64,000 nucleotides of DNA from Lachnospiraceae bacterium (GCA_029225065.1 JAQXVT010000047.1:1-64000), one strand, 5' to 3'; counted from the first letter of the stretch, positions 1-7,622 are shown. Translations and numbers: made by a program. Notes: generated from the sequence alone by a model not told the origin.

Positions 1-205
1 TCATATCCAAAGTCATCTGGCCATCAATAACAGACAGCTTTTCAGATGATCGACCGTAACGCTGATTATTAGCTACAGACAGCTGTTCCACCAGCTTTTC
101 GAAGTTCTGGTTCAGCTGTTCCATCTGATCCTGCATGGAAAGGAGAAGTGTGATCAGCATCTCTTTACTACATGTATTCAGTTGTTCTTCTGTATACTTA
201 GCCAT
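1..205 (-). CDS. tnpC: IS66 transposase TnpC, N-terminal part only
   Basis: The first 68 codons of the IS66 DDE transposase are present; the rest lies left of the window. The start is the ATG at 205, preceded by AAAGGAGG at a normal distance. The visible part is a leucine-rich coiled coil (MQDQMEQLNQNFEKL and similar), followed by QRYGRSSEKL, the usual entry into the IS66 N-terminal and zinc-finger region. The catalytic DDE core is not visible. Expressed from the same strand as tnpB and tnpA, but separated from tnpB by an unusually long gap. Confidence 0.85.
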   Translation of the reverse strand, partial: MAKYTEEQLNTCSKEMLITLLLSMQDQMEQLNQNFEKLVEQLSVANNQRYGRSSEKLSVIDGQMTLDM

Positions 206-492
206 GCCGACATCCTCCTTTGTTTCCTGCTTTGATTATAGCGTAAATACTGGAAAATATCCAATTTGTGAGCAGAGGTCTATCGGCATAATAACGAATC
301 GTTTTCTTGTGGAAAACCTTAAAAATCTAAGGTTTTTTAGAGTAATTCTCTTAGTTATCCACAAGTTGATAAGCTAGTTGTGAAAATCACTTCACAACAT
401 ATATGGCAGATCGTATGAATGTGGATAAGATTTATCTGCCAGCCATTATTCAAAAAAATACTATAATAAATTTCTCTGTTTTGCACAACAAA
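206..492. other. Long tnpB-tnpC intergenic gap with hairpin
   Basis: No gene is supported in this 287-bp stretch inside the IS. It holds an AT-rich perfect hairpin (arms AAAACCTTA and TAAGGTTTT, about 313-336). The right half of that hairpin is shared with the tnpA leader (AAAAATCTAAGGTTTTT at 321-337 and 1231-1247). In most IS66 elements tnpB and tnpC are nearly adjacent, so this gap may carry a separate promoter or a termination/translation control site for tnpC; that is inference. Confidence 0.5.
321..337 (-). repeat. 17-bp direct repeat, copy upstream of tnpC
   Basis: Identical to positions 1231-1247 in the same orientation. It lies about 115 bp before the tnpC start and forms one side of a hairpin here. 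Confidence 0.7.
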
Positions 493-852
493 TCAGCATA
501 GCAACGCTGGCTGAGTCTCTCTGATGGGTCTTCTTGCAACGATCTCAAGTCCTTGCATCAACATACCATACTGCTCTGGAGTGATTGCCAGGGCTTCTGA
601 TGTATTTCTTGGCCAGCGAAAGCTCCCAAGATTTAATCGCTTGTATAGAAGGAGAAACCCATCGCCTTCCCATACAAGCCCTTTAATGCGATCAGTTCGT
701 CGACCGCAAAACAGAAACAAAACATCTTTTTGAAACGGATCCAGATCAAACTGGAATTTAATGACATTTGCTAATCCATCGATCCCTTTTCGAAGATCTG
801 AATATCCAGTTGCTATATATATTTTGGAAAATCCACGTGCATCATTCAGCAT
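493..852 (-). CDS. tnpB: IS66 accessory protein TnpB (Orf2)
   Basis: A 119-residue protein of the IS66 Orf2/TnpB family, needed for transposition but without a known catalytic role. Typical family features are IYIATGYSDLRKGIDGL near the N-terminus, DVLFLFCGRRTDRIKGL in the middle and WEGDGFLLLYKRL after it. The ATG at 852 is chosen because GGAGG lies 8 bases before it; an upstream start at 867 has no such site. It overlaps the end of tnpA by 11 bp, consistent with translational coupling. Full length, no visible damage. Confidence 0.92.
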   Translation of the reverse strand: MLNDARGFSKIYIATGYSDLRKGIDGLANVIKFQFDLDPFQKDVLFLFCGRRTDRIKGLVWEGDGFLLLYKRLNLGSFRWPRNTSEALAITPEQYGMLMQGLEIVARRPIRETQPALLC

Positions 853-1213
853 GGAGGATTCCTCCAAGATGCTTTAGCAGTTCTGCAGATGCGTTATTGG
901 ACACCTCTATCACTAGATCTTTCTTGCGAATGATTATGTCCGGCTGAAATTCACCATGTGTGATAGCGGGAGTAGTTGTGGGTTTCAATTCGACAAAAGT
1001 AACTGGTGTTTCTTTTTTTGCCTCAATTGGCACTGGAAGATGTTTAGCAGCAGCATATGCTTCGTTTCGAAGAATTCTCTGCCAATAAAAGAAAGATTTG
1101 TCTGAGATACCATTCGCCTTGCACCAGGCTGTTTTATTCATGCCACTGGCAAGACATTCATTGATTATCTTGGTCCACTGTTCGCAGCGGACTTGGTGAG
1201 TAACTTTATCCAT
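842..1213 (-). CDS. tnpA: IS66 accessory protein TnpA (Orf1)
   Basis: A 123-residue IS66 Orf1 protein. The N-terminal half has the helix-turn-helix pattern of the family (CLASGMNKTAWCKANGIS followed by FFYWQRILR), expected to bind DNA. The C-terminal half is a short beta-rich segment ending in the overlap with tnpB. The start at 1213 is preceded by AGAGGAGG. Its leader carries the 17-bp repeat also found before tnpC. Confidence 0.9.
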   Translation of the reverse strand: MDKVTHQVRCEQWTKIINECLASGMNKTAWCKANGISDKSFFYWQRILRNEAYAAAKHLPVPIEAKKETPVTFVELKPTTTPAITHGEFQPDIIIRKKDLVIEVSNNASAELLKHLGGILHAE

Positions 1214-1230
1214 GAGATGATCCTCCTCTA

Positions 1231-1247
1231 AAAAATCTAAGGTTTTT
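1231..1247 (-). repeat. 17-bp direct repeat, copy upstream of tnpA
   Basis: Same 17 bases as 321-337. Flanking bases add a CCTCT/AGAGG pair around it (about 1224-1252), so the leader RNA of tnpA can fold back, close to the ribosome binding site. Confidence 0.65.
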
Positions 1248-1280
1248 CAGAGGTTATTATCTCAAAATATGATTGAACTA

Positions 1281-1300
1281 GCACGGTACTAGCTATTTAC
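1281..1300 (-). repeat. Candidate IS66 terminal inverted repeat
   Basis: Read leftward the tip is GTAAATAGCTAGTACCGTGC, about 70 bp before the tnpA start. GTAA tips are typical of IS66 ends. The partner repeat is outside the window. Confidence 0.55.
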
Positions 1301-1380
1301 CGTATACCCATTATCAAGAGGTGAGTGCTAATTATTTTGTGAAGAATTTGTGAACGCTGCAAGCCATACACATTTACGTG

Positions 1381-1420
1381 AAAAGAGCCCTCTTTCAAGC
1401 TTGCTTGCTAAAGAGGACTC
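1381..1420 (-). terminator. Rho-independent terminator
   Basis: An 11-bp stem (GAGTCCTCTTT with AAAGAGGGCTC, one G-U pair) followed by TTTT on the minus strand. It would end a transcript coming from the pglZ remnant. Confidence 0.7.
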
Positions 1421-1448
1421 TTTCATGGAAATGTACAGGGCGACAGCA

Positions 1449-1757
1449 CTACAGCGAGGGAATTCTTTCCCGAGCGGAGCATGGCATTTTCTCCGCTTCA
1501 CAGGTGGGGTCACTTGCTTTTGCACTCGATTTTCTTGATTTGACCACATTTTTACGACCCTTATCACACGCAGCAAAAACAGCAGTGTCCGAAGTCTGAA
1601 TGCGGGAACGGTAAAAATTCTCCTGCTGCGGTACTTCCAGAACTACTTCGTCCAATTTATCCTCATCATACCAGAAGATAATACGACGCCGGTAAAACTC
1701 AGGCAGAGAAGCCGCAAACCGGCGGTTTAAGTCCTGTATTACTTTGTCTGTATCCAT
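1449..1757 (-). pseudogene. pglZ: Decayed 5' end of BREX phosphatase gene pglZ
   Basis: The first ~41 residues read like the N-terminus of BREX type-1 PglZ: DLNRRFAASLPEFYRRRIIF, then WYDEDKLDEVVLE. In intact proteins a few acidic residues sit between WYDED and the LDE segment, and an 'AKVxxLTGxNxFAVKKLL' segment follows; both are missing. After residue 41 the reading frame runs into unrelated sequence and stops at 102 codons, against more than 800 for real PglZ. A good ribosome site (AAAGGAAG) and ATG remain. No other BREX gene (brxA, brxB, brxC, pglX, brxL) is visible nearby. A relic of a defence island is the simplest reading; the family call rests on memory of the motif. Confidence 0.6.
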
Positions 1758-1838
1758 AAGTCACTTCCTTTCCTTATATCCGTTACTTTAACGGCACTTA
1801 GCCGGAGGATGCCATTTATTCAGCACTTTCTATATCAT

Positions 1839-1866
1839 TAACGCCAATTTAATGCCATTGGCGTTA
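1839..1866. promoter_or_regulatory. Perfect 10-bp inverted repeat, possible operator
   Basis: TAACGCCAAT and ATTGGCGTTA flank an 8-base spacer, and a further half-copy (ATGGCGTTAT) follows at once. It lies about 80 bp upstream of the pglZ remnant start. No T-run follows, so a protein-binding site is more likely than a terminator. Confidence 0.4.
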
Positions 1867-1913
1867 TTTATGGCGTTATTTGTATTAGTTATCGCTCTTC
1901 CCAAAATTGGAAG

Positions 1914-1942
1914 TTGACAACGTTCTAATCATTTCATATAAT
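1914..1942 (+). promoter_or_regulatory. Perfect consensus sigma-A promoter
   Basis: TTGACA (1914-1919), exactly 17 bases, TATAAT (1937-1942). The expected start is near 1949. No protein gene follows on this strand. Confidence 0.85.
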
Positions 1943-1948
1943 ATTATC

Positions 1949-2067
1949 AGGTTTATAGAGCATTCATGTGGTGTCTGTTTACAGATGCTATGTTGCCTGT
2001 ATCCCAGCCGTCCGAGTCTCCGTGATGGTGTCTGCTAGCAGATGCTTGAATCACGGGGTCTTTTTTT
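1949..2067 (+). ncRNA. Candidate small RNA with two related hairpins and a terminator
   Basis: About 120 nt from the predicted start to a seven-T run. Two copies of a hairpin unit, GGTGTCTG-N4-CAGATGCT, lie at 1970-1989 and 2027-2046 with different loops (TTTA, CTAG). The second is enclosed by an outer stem (CCGTGAT with ATCACGG) that runs straight into TTTTTTT, forming the terminator. No convincing start codon with a ribosome site is inside. The 3' end overlaps the end of the opposing ORF at 2051. I do not recognise an Rfam family. It could be a trans-acting sRNA or an antisense RNA to its convergent neighbour. Confidence 0.6.
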
Positions 2068-2539
2068 GCCTATATTTTAGAAAATCATATATTCTTATCA
2101 TTCTATGGAGATTGCTGCGATTAGGACTATCCAAAGAACTCAGAATATTGTTGTTATCTGCAAATATAGACTCCAAAATACTCTGATACTGAACAATATC
2201 TATTTTATCTTCTGGTAAACATCCCAATAATCGAATTGCCTTCATCAAATTTTCTTTTTCATCTATCCATATTTGCCAAGCAGTACGATCAGCTATTGCT
2301 GATTTGTTACGTCTTATAGTTACTTCTGTGACAATTTCATTATACGAATATGGAGCCTTTTCTTCTGCCAATTTGTTTTTATTATTTGAATTTGTAATGT
2401 AATACCAAACTGGCAGTTTCCATGAATTCTGTTTTGCAAGCTCTGGATATACAAATTGTAGTAGCTGATCAGATGAATATAGTGAATCGTGTAAAATTAT
2501 ATTCCTATACCACTGTTCAGAATTAACGGCTCTTGCCAA
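2051..2539 (-). CDS. Unrecognised protein or gene fragment
   Basis: An open frame of 162 codons, but its only start is a TTG without a good ribosome site, inside the end of the preceding PAS-type ORF. The frame extends a few codons further upstream before a stop. The protein is charged and Asn-rich with no signal peptide or membrane segment and no motif I recognise. Asparagine-rich low-complexity (NSNNKNK) and the helical C-terminus do not identify a family. It may be the 3' part of a gene whose 5' part was lost by deletion or frameshift near 2545, where the PAS-like ORF (2497-2724) runs into it. Confidence 0.35.
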   Translation of the reverse strand: MARAVNSEQWYRNIILHDSLYSSDQLLQFVYPELAKQNSWKLPVWYYITNSNNKNKLAEEKAPYSYNEIVTEVTIRRNKSAIADRTAWQIWIDEKENLMKAIRLLGCLPEDKIDIVQYQSILESIFADNNNILSSLDSPNRSNLHRMIRIYDFLKYRQKKTP

Positions 2540-2724
2540 TCCGTATTCATGTGCTGAATTTTATATTCAGGAAGTGTATATGCGAGAATACCACAGCTCT
2601 CCATATCCAGCAGATTTTTATAATAAGTGTTTGTTCTTTTCTGCTGTTCTTCCAACTCACGGTTGCGCCGCTGAAGACGTCTGTTTTTCTTCGCAGAACT
2701 ATCCTTCACAGTTGTTTCCCCCAT
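2497..2724 (-). pseudogene. Truncated PAS-domain signalling protein start
   Basis: Seventy-five codons that begin with a lysine/arginine-rich coiled coil (RRLQRRNRELEEQQKR) and continue into the start of a PAS-like fold (NLLDMESCGILAYTLPEY). The start overlaps the end of the hybrid kinase by 26 bp and has its own AAGGAG site, so the two were probably translationally coupled. The PAS domain is cut after about 25 residues; normal relatives continue into GGDEF or kinase domains. Most likely the stump of a second signalling gene of this operon. Confidence 0.5.
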
Positions 2725-5623
2725 TACATTTCATCTCCTTGTTGCATAAATCTTCTATGGTTTTCAGTAATTCAGGCACATTTAATGGTTTTGTTAAATG
2801 TGCATTCATTCCGCATTCTATTGCTTTTCTTTTATCATCTTCAAAAGCATTGGCAGTCATGGCGATAATTGGGATCGATTCTGCATCCTTTTTTTCAGAC
2901 TTACGGATTGATCGCGCCGCTTCATATCCATCCATAGACGGCATCATGATATCCATTAAAATAGTATCAAAATAGTACTCCGGTTGATTCAAATAGGCAT
3001 CTACCGCCTGTTGTCCGTCAATCGCTTCTACTACATCCATGCCCTCATCTTTCAGGATAAAAGAAGCAATCTCCCGATTCAGATCATTATCCTCTGCCAA
3101 CAATATCTTAAATTTTTTGGTTTTTCTTTCCCTGGTTTTCCCGTTTTTTGCTATTGTTTCATCGTTCTGTACTTTCCTGAATGGTATCTCTACATACATG
3201 GTGGTACCCACACCTTCTGTACTATCGATTTGTATCGTACCACCCATCCGGTCCAGAAGATTTTTTACGATAGCCATTCCAAGTCCCGTTCCCATATAAG
3301 TACTTCTGGCTCCAGTATCTGCCTGCACGAATGGTTTGAATATTTCTTTCAGGAAAGACGGACTCATCCCAATCCCGGTGTCCCGTATGGTAAACTTCAT
3401 CTTCACTTCACAGTCAGAAACATCCTCTTTTTCTAAATAACAGTCTACAGAACCATTCTCACGATTATACTTGATTGCATTTCCGATAAGATTCAACAAA
3501 ATCTGTTTCACATATAATGGACAGCCAACCAGGTATAAATCTTTCAAGCTGTCTATATCACCTTCATAAGAAATACGAATATCCGATTCATCCGCATTCA
3601 TCCGGGCAAGAGTCTCCACTTCATGAAGCAGAGAAAACAAATGAAACTTTTCTTCAGTCAGTGGATCCTCATTGTTTTTCAACTTACTTAACTCCAGTGT
3701 ATCGTTAATCAAGGACAACAGATGATCTGCTGCAACTCTGGCTTTCAAACGATTCGCATCGATCAGAGCACGGTTATCCGGGTGTTTCATTCCGATATCA
3801 AGGAGTCCAATAATTCCATTCAGCGGGGTCCGCATATCATGGGACATCCTGGAAAGGAAATCCGACTTCGCCTGACTGGCCTTTTTCTCACTCTCCAGGG
3901 CAATCGTCTTTTCTACCAGTTCATTTTTGTCCAGAATCAGATTCCAGTGTTCCACGATACCTTCCGTGTTCCGGAACTTATGTCCCCTGTCCTCGATGTA
4001 TTTCCAGGAACCATCCTTACATTTCATCCGGTATGTGATCTCATAATGATCCGCCCTGCTGTACTGATCCAGTGCAGCTGCAATCCCTGTTTTCAGATCA
4101 TCTGGATGAGCCAGCCCCACAATCGTGCCTCCGGATGCTTCCATCAGTTCCTCCGGTGTATCGTATCCAAGCATATGTGCAAACTGTTCCGAAACATATT
4201 TGAAGGAATACTGCTCATCATCATTGCTGATCTTCACACCACCAGGCAAAGCTCCTGTGATCATGTCCAGCTGCTGCCTGAGTGCCTGGTTCGCTTTTTC
4301 AAGGGCATCCTTATAGAAGCGCTCTTTTTCCACAATCTCATCTACGCTGCGGAAACCGAGGAATGCAAAATGATTGTTTCCATCATATTCCTTTACAATA
4401 TGTGCCTGAAAGCAGGATAATCCAGCTTCATTCGGTGTCGTTTCAAAAGAAAAATGGTATTCATTCTCCGTCTCAAATTTTCTTTTTATGTTCTCGCTGT
4501 TCAGTGTCTGCCGCATAGGCTCTTTGAACGCTGGGAGGGCATAGTGTTCTGCATACCGATCTACATAATCCGAAAACTTTTCAATATTTTTCAATACTTT
4601 TGCATGATTGGTTTTCTGATTAAAGACAAAGGTATACTCATCCGTATCCAGATTTAACACAAATGCAGTCGTATAGTCCAGACTTAACCCTGACAGGACT
4701 CGGTTTTTTTCTTCCAATTTCTGCTTATACTGGCTTTCCATCTGCTTTTCTTTATCAATCTGACGAACTACATATAAAACATTGAGTACATTTCCATCCG
4801 AATCCCGTTTTTTCACGATAAAACGTGCCAGATGCCATGAGTCATTTGCTGCCCGGTATTCTGTGGATATGCTTTCCTCCTCCCGAAGCCGTTCAGCTAA
4901 AGTGGAAGTATCCAGAAACTTTTTCATCATTTCCTGATGTTCCGGACAAACAATCGTCCTTCTGGCTTCTTTAAATCTCTCCGCTGTATTTCCATACCTT
5001 TCGGTGAGGCGGTGCATTTCCTGCCCTGCTGAGATTTCTTCATAAGTTCCGCTGACCAGATCCATCCGGTAAATCAACCAGTAAAGTTTACTGATGGAAT
5101 TGACAATCTCACTGTTAAGGGTTGCCTCTTCTAATGCATGTTCCAGCTTTTCCTGTTTTTCTTCCAGTTCTTTTTTATACTGTTCTTCTTTATATTGCTG
5201 CGTCAGATCAAGAACGTAAGTGATACCTAAGATATCTCCATTTTCCTCATCTTCATACATGACGATGTGCTGTTCTGCAATCATTGGCTCAAAAATGGCT
5301 GACTTTGTCCAGTATCTATGAAACACATGCGTTTCACCCTGCTTAAAATGCTCCAGAAGGTTCTGAACAGATAAAAATGCATAATAAGCAGCCTGTTCTT
5401 TCCTGTCCAGTTTCTGTCCCCAGTAGGCCACAACATCTGTAAACCGGGCATTTTCAGGAAGCCCCATCTGCTTATTCAGGCTGTATTCTACATCATCAAT
5501 TACCTGGTACATTTCTCCCGGGACAAGATCTCTTGTCAGGTTAATGTTATAGTAAGCACCCGCACTCGAAGCAAAGGCATGTTCCAAAACATTTGTTTTC
5601 TTTTTCATTGTTAAATATTCCAT
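2699..5623 (-). CDS. Hybrid sensor histidine kinase/response regulator with several PAS domains
   Basis: A 974-residue soluble kinase with no membrane segments. The N-terminal ~575 residues are PAS-like repeats separated by coiled coils; the last has the PAC signature (YRMKCKDGSWKYIEDRGH). A HisKA domain follows around residue 590 with the phospho-accepting His in RMSHDMRTPLNGIIG. The HATPase domain has the N box (LNLIGNAIKYNRE), DTGIGMS and GTGLGMAIVKNLL. The C-terminal receiver domain (from ~836) has the phospho-acceptor Asp in ILMDIMMPSMDG. The start at 5623 is supported by GAGGGGG six bases upstream. It lies behind a c-di-GMP-I riboswitch with a terminator, so its amount should respond to cyclic di-GMP. 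Its signal and output are unknown; no DNA-binding domain is present. Confidence 0.93.
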   Translation of the reverse strand: MEYLTMKKKTNVLEHAFASSAGAYYNINLTRDLVPGEMYQVIDDVEYSLNKQMGLPENARFTDVVAYWGQKLDRKEQAAYYAFLSVQNLLEHFKQGETHVFHRYWTKSAIFEPMIAEQHIVMYEDEENGDILGITYVLDLTQQYKEEQYKKELEEKQEKLEHALEEATLNSEIVNSISKLYWLIYRMDLVSGTYEEISAGQEMHRLTERYGNTAERFKEARRTIVCPEHQEMMKKFLDTSTLAERLREEESISTEYRAANDSWHLARFIVKKRDSDGNVLNVLYVVRQIDKEKQMESQYKQKLEEKNRVLSGLSLDYTTAFVLNLDTDEYTFVFNQKTNHAKVLKNIEKFSDYVDRYAEHYALPAFKEPMRQTLNSENIKRKFETENEYHFSFETTPNEAGLSCFQAHIVKEYDGNNHFAFLGFRSVDEIVEKERFYKDALEKANQALRQQLDMITGALPGGVKISNDDEQYSFKYVSEQFAHMLGYDTPEELMEASGGTIVGLAHPDDLKTGIAAALDQYSRADHYEITYRMKCKDGSWKYIEDRGHKFRNTEGIVEHWNLILDKNELVEKTIALESEKKASQAKSDFLSRMSHDMRTPLNGIIGLLDIGMKHPDNRALIDANRLKARVAADHLLSLINDTLELSKLKNNEDPLTEEKFHLFSLLHEVETLARMNADESDIRISYEGDIDSLKDLYLVGCPLYVKQILLNLIGNAIKYNRENGSVDCYLEKEDVSDCEVKMKFTIRDTGIGMSPSFLKEIFKPFVQADTGARSTYMGTGLGMAIVKNLLDRMGGTIQIDSTEGVGTTMYVEIPFRKVQNDETIAKNGKTRERKTKKFKILLAEDNDLNREIASFILKDEGMDVVEAIDGQQAVDAYLNQPEYYFDTILMDIMMPSMDGYEAARSIRKSEKKDAESIPIIAMTANAFEDDKRKAIECGMNAHLTKPLNVPELLKTIEDLCNKEMKCNGGNNCEG

Positions 5624-5780
5624 AGACTCCCCCTCTTGCTTGCTTCCAGATTGTATTTTTCATTCATACGCACGTCAGCCTCCAAGCGTTCTTACCCAGG
5701 CAATGTTATTCTCAGTAATAAAATGCAACCTGGCATTCTTTTCTTCTTCATAGGTTCCTCTCTCAAAGTTTTGTAAAGCT

Positions 5781-5885
5781 AAAAAAGCATTGTCTTCTCA
5801 GACAATGCATCCCAAACGTTGCAGCTGGCTGCCATTTTACAGGCCCTATAGCTTTGCGTCTCAGACTTTCGACTGATTTGCTAAA
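5781..5885 (-). promoter_or_regulatory. Cyclic di-GMP-I (GEMM-I) riboswitch with terminator
   Basis: On the minus strand the conserved core is present in order: GCAAA near 5882, a GAAA tetraloop hairpin (CAGTCGAAAGTCTG), GACGCAAAGCTATAGGG, then ATGGCAGCCAGCTGC. About ten bases later an intrinsic terminator follows (GCATTGTCT, loop, AGACAATGC, TTTTTT at 5781-5808). A promoter candidate lies just upstream (TTGAAA 5934-5939, 18 bases, TGTATA 5910-5915). The controlled gene is the hybrid kinase starting at 5623. The direction of the switch cannot be decided by eye. Confidence 0.93.
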
Positions 5886-6025
5886 AATAATTCTCTATTC
5901 TTTTCTTAATATACACATCTAATTTCCATGTCTTTTCAATCAATTATATATGGTAATATTGATTTTCGTCAATAATGCTCGCTTATTTTATTAAACTGCA
6001 AAAACATACTTTTATACAAATACAC

Positions 6026-6056
6026 AAAAGGCATCTGAGATTTAGCCCAGATGCCC
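6026..6056 (-). terminator. Second terminator-like hairpin after the symporter gene
   Basis: GGCATCTG and CAGATGCC arms with a 10-base loop, followed by TTTTGTGT on the minus strand. Confidence 0.6.
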
Positions 6057-6142
6057 ATCATAAATGTGTTTCTTATATTTTCAGCTACGGTAATTTGCCT
6101 TCGCTTCATTTTAACGATGCCCCTTTGAACCCATGATCAAAT

Positions 6143-6191
6143 TAAAAAAACAGGCTGCTCTTCCCTGCTTGAATTTGTGAGCAGCCTGTTT
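6143..6191 (-). terminator. Terminator of the sodium symporter gene
   Basis: AACAGGCTGCTC pairs with GAGCAGCCTGTT across a loop, followed by a run of seven T on the minus strand, directly after the stop codon at 6198. Confidence 0.85.
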
Positions 6192-6197
6192 CTTCCA

Positions 6198-7532
6198 TTA
6201 ACGCCAGTTAAATGTAACCATACCGTAAATGTAAATAAAGGCAACTATACCAGGCAATACAAAACGGAACAGCGGCTTCATCCAACCCTGCACTTTCAGG
6301 CCCTTTCCGGTATTGGCTTCCTTAAGAAAATTTTCCCAGCCCCAGCCAAAAGAATTGCAACAGAAAAGGGCAAGAACAAGAGAGCCCAGCGGCAGAACAT
6401 TGTTGGAAACAATAAAATCCCAGAAATCAAGCCAGGTAGTGCCAGGTGCAAATGGCTGAAAATGAAATACACTGAAGCCCAGAGCAGTCGTGAGTGCCAA
6501 AAGAAAGATACCTGTACCGCAGATTATGCTTCCCTTGGGGCGAGACCAGCCTGTAAGCTCACGAATCATAGCAAGGATATTTTCACATACACCAAGAACC
6601 GTTGATAAAGCTGCAAAAATCATAAACAGAAAGAAAAGAGAGCCCCAGATACGTCCTCCTGACATGTTGTTAAATACAGTGGCCATTGTATCGAAAAGCA
6701 GGCTCGGACCAACGGTTACTTCCAAATTGTAAGTAAAGCAGGCCGGAAAAATAATAATACCTGCAAGAAAGGCCACAAGAGTATCCAGAACAATTACGGG
6801 AATCGCTTCGCCCAGCAAAGAACGGTCTTTCTCTATGTAGCTGCCGAAAATAGCCATACCGCCCATACCGGTCGACAAAGTAAAAAATGCCTGATTCATT
6901 GCTCCTACAATAACAGAACCGTTGATTTTGGAAAAGTCAGGTTTGAGGTAGAAGCTCATACCACTGGCTGCACCATCCAGCAAAAGACTGTGCAGTGCCA
7001 GAGCCAGCATCAGTACCAGCAGTGCGGACATCAGATATTTTGTAACGCGCTCCAGACCACCCTGCAAATGGAAAGAAAGAACGAAAAACGCTATCGTAAG
7101 TGTGATCAGCAAAAAAAGCACATTCACAGACGGAGAAGCAATCATGGATGCAAAGCCCAGTGTAGAATTGCTGCCACTGAGAAAACGGATAAAATAATAG
7201 ATGATCCAGCCGCAGACAACAGCATAAAAAGCGATCAGTGCAATATTTCCAAGCAGACAGATCCATCCGAAAATTCCCCATTTTTGTCCAGGCTTTTCAA
7301 GTTTGCGGTACATAAAAAGGGGGCTTACCTGGGCTGCTCTGCCAATGGAAAACTCCAGAACAAGGGCCGGAATTCCCAAAATAATCAGGCACAAAATATA
7401 AATCAGCATAAAACTGCCGCCACCATTTTTCCCGCACATCCATGGAAACTTCCATACATTACCGCAACCGATGGCACAGCCTGCAGACAGCATAATAAAG
7501 CCTAAACGGCTTCCAAGTTTTTCACGATTCAT
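6198..7532 (-). CDS. Sodium-dependent transporter of the SNF/NSS family
   Basis: A 444-residue polytopic membrane protein of the neurotransmitter:sodium symporter family, which couples uptake of amino acids or similar solutes to sodium. The first helix carries the family signature (SAGCAIGCGNVWKFPW and GKNGGGSF), with the unwound glycine-rich region that binds substrate and sodium. About eleven to twelve hydrophobic segments follow, the usual number for bacterial members. The divergent LysR gene and the palindrome between them suggest local control. Substrate not decided; tryptophan, tyrosine and other amino acids occur in the family. Confidence 0.92.
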   Translation of the reverse strand: MNREKLGSRLGFIMLSAGCAIGCGNVWKFPWMCGKNGGGSFMLIYILCLIILGIPALVLEFSIGRAAQVSPLFMYRKLEKPGQKWGIFGWICLLGNIALIAFYAVVCGWIIYYFIRFLSGSNSTLGFASMIASPSVNVLFLLITLTIAFFVLSFHLQGGLERVTKYLMSALLVLMLALALHSLLLDGAASGMSFYLKPDFSKINGSVIVGAMNQAFFTLSTGMGGMAIFGSYIEKDRSLLGEAIPVIVLDTLVAFLAGIIIFPACFTYNLEVTVGPSLLFDTMATVFNNMSGGRIWGSLFFLFMIFAALSTVLGVCENILAMIRELTGWSRPKGSIICGTGIFLLALTTALGFSVFHFQPFAPGTTWLDFWDFIVSNNVLPLGSLVLALFCCNSFGWGWENFLKEANTGKGLKVQGWMKPLFRFVLPGIVAFIYIYGMVTFNWR

Positions 7533-7600
7533 CAGAAGATACTCCCTTCTATATCTTTTTCTTTTGCCATTATATATATAAAAACAGTATTTGTAAAATT

Positions 7601-7622
7601 GATAGTTTTGTTATATACTATC
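7601..7622. promoter_or_regulatory. Inverted repeat in the symporter-LysR divergent region
   Basis: GATAGT and ACTATC separated by ten bases, in the 122-bp gap between the two divergent genes. The spacing and the T...A ends fit a LysR-type box. Confidence 0.5.

Larger units (their letters stand above)
1..1300 (-). mobile_element. IS66-family insertion sequence, incomplete at the window edge
   Basis: Three genes in the IS66 order (tnpA, tnpB, tnpC) run leftward. Sequence upstream of tnpA ends in a candidate terminal repeat whose outer end reads GTAAATAGCTAGTACC, like the GTAA ends usual for IS66. The other end and most of tnpC lie outside the window, so the 8-bp target duplication cannot be checked; if position 1300 is the tip, the duplicated target would start at 1301. 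Two features are less usual: a 287-bp gap between tnpB and tnpC, and a 17-bp direct repeat before both tnpA and tnpC. Confidence 0.85.

Noticed and set aside
1328-1576. 82-codon minus-strand ORF next to the pglZ relic
   Set aside because: It spans an intrinsic terminator and has no recognisable protein pattern; likely non-coding.
1949-2067. Type III toxin-antitoxin RNA repeat array
   Set aside because: Only two repeat units with a 57-base period, no short pseudoknot-type repeats, and no toxin gene downstream on the same strand.
5886-6025. Further gene between riboswitch and symporter terminators
   Set aside because: AT-rich, only short frames without ribosome sites; explained as the promoter region of the kinase.
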